Shown piece by piece: positions 63,564-64,000 of a stretch of DNA of 64,000 bases (position 1 is its first letter; each line of letters begins with the position of its first letter). The translations under genes and the position numbers were made by a program. Location: contig CM073201.1 in NCBI GenBank assembly GCA_037042915.1, forward strand, positions 310,001-374,000. The letters run 5' to 3'. Below the pieces are notes generated by a model. It saw only the letters and a program-made list of their open reading frames with translations. It was not told the origin of the DNA and ran no database searches. The stretch comes from Auricularia sp. M13. Taxonomy: Eukaryota; Basidiomycota; Agaricomycetes; Auriculariales; Auriculariaceae.

Positions 63564-64000
63564 ATGTCGTATTACGGACAACACACCACATCGAACACCC
63601 GTACCGATCCGGAGGCCGACTCTAACAGCTCGCCTTTCCCGTATCACCTGACGATCCCGGCGCCTGCTGCGTCGTACAACTTCCACACGACGCAGAACGA
63701 CCTCCAGCGGCGGGAGGCCGAAGAGCGCGCTCGGCGCTATGGCCCCGCGCCTCCCAAACTGGTCGTGCCGCCAGCCCCTGGCCTCCGAGTTCCTCCAGGA
63801 CTCCCGCCCTCCGTCCAACAACAGCGCCGCCCCGAGGTGCGGTTCCCTGCGCCGATGGCGGCGCCGAAGCCGAACGCGGCGCACCCGCTGTACACGAAGG
63901 ACTGGCAGTGCCAGTATGCGCAGTGCCGGAAGGGAGGGAAGAATCTCGTCTGCGGAGACGAGAAGACCTACAAGGAGCACATGTTCAAGGTGCATGGGCT
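63564..64000 (+). CDS. Zinc-finger protein, 5' part only (runs off the window)
   Basis: Open from ATG 63564 to the window edge, 145 codons, no intron seen. N-terminus MSYYGQHTTSNTRTDPEADS, then a Pro-rich, probably disordered region (VVPPAPGLRVPPGLPPSVQQ). A Cys/His pattern near the edge follows: WQCQYAQCRKGG...CGDEKTYKEHMFKVHG, that is C-x4-C, then H-x4-H, an atypical C2H2 finger with an extra Cys in the loop. Likely DNA- or protein-binding. TATA box and CT tract upstream support the start. The long minus-strand frame across this stretch is an antisense shadow. Confidence 0.75.
   Translation, partial: MSYYGQHTTSNTRTDPEADSNSSPFPYHLTIPAPAASYNFHTTQNDLQRREAEERARRYGPAPPKLVVPPAPGLRVPPGLPPSVQQQRRPEVRFPAPMAAPKPNAAHPLYTKDWQCQYAQCRKGGKNLVCGDEKTYKEHMFKVHG

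Noticed and set aside
63129-63995. 288-codon minus-strand ORF at the right edge
   Set aside because: Antisense to the zinc-finger gene, which has a TATA box, CT tract, Met start and Cys/His motif on the plus strand.

Overview
The window looks like nuclear DNA of a GC-rich agaricomycete (basidiomycete) fungus. The evidence is many 45-65 nt introns with GTRNGT donors and CTNAC/CTAAT-type branch sites, a local F-box paralogue cluster, chromodomain Ty3/gypsy retrotransposons, a pogo-type DNA transposon with a long tail, and a decayed KDZ-transposon cysteine-cluster gene. I could not run any search; family names rest on motifs I recognise in the translations.

Region 1 (1-36.3 kb) is a nest of transposons. 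A spliced gene of unknown function (from before the window to 15.05 kb) is cut in two by gypsy element A (3117-14303; two 299-bp LTRs that I read as identical; 5-bp target duplication CCTCC). Next come a small membrane-protein gene on the minus strand (15.4-16.5 kb), a 1.8-kb C-rich degenerate minisatellite (16.5-18.3 kb) and a frameshifted KDZ-associated CxC5/CxC6 protein (18.7-19.85 kb). Then comes a pogo-like transposon (20530-36255; 24-bp inverted repeats, TA duplication) with a 1054-codon spliced transposase. It is itself split by gypsy element B (20637-32292; two 319-bp LTRs that I read as identical; duplication CTCTC). A and B are related and both lie on the minus strand in the order gag, pol (protease, RT, RNase H, integrase, chromodomain), then a third ORF of about 790 codons in the position where retroviruses carry env. 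Both copies have breaks in gag-pol, at different places, although their LTR pairs look identical.

Region 2 (37.5-64 kb) holds ordinary genes. It has an F-box/LRR-like gene with an unusual 1.6-kb intron (37.5-41.1 kb), hydroxymethylbilane synthase (haem synthesis) with an 11-nt microexon (42.4-43.6 kb), and an EXPERA/sigma-2-receptor-like membrane protein (45.7-46.4 kb). It also has a type I membrane protein (53.3-54.5 kb), tRNA-Glu(CUC) (55.66 kb), and the 5' end of a zinc-finger gene at the right edge. The rest is a family of large single-exon F-box genes (43.9, 48.4 and 60.1-61.5 kb, a stop-interrupted relative at 56.9-58.3 kb, and small fragments). A two-gene block, a dimeric alpha/beta-barrel (EthD-like) gene followed by an F-box gene, occurs twice in inverted orientation (47.1-49.8 and 62.6-60.1 kb). 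Between the copies sits a 1.4-kb TRIM-like element with 187-bp LTRs. Those LTRs differ by four substitutions, all CpG transitions, which suggests methylation-driven mutation.

No metabolic operon logic applies here. The haem gene and the membrane-protein genes look like independent housekeeping loci beside a fast-evolving F-box cluster and a recent transposon pile-up.
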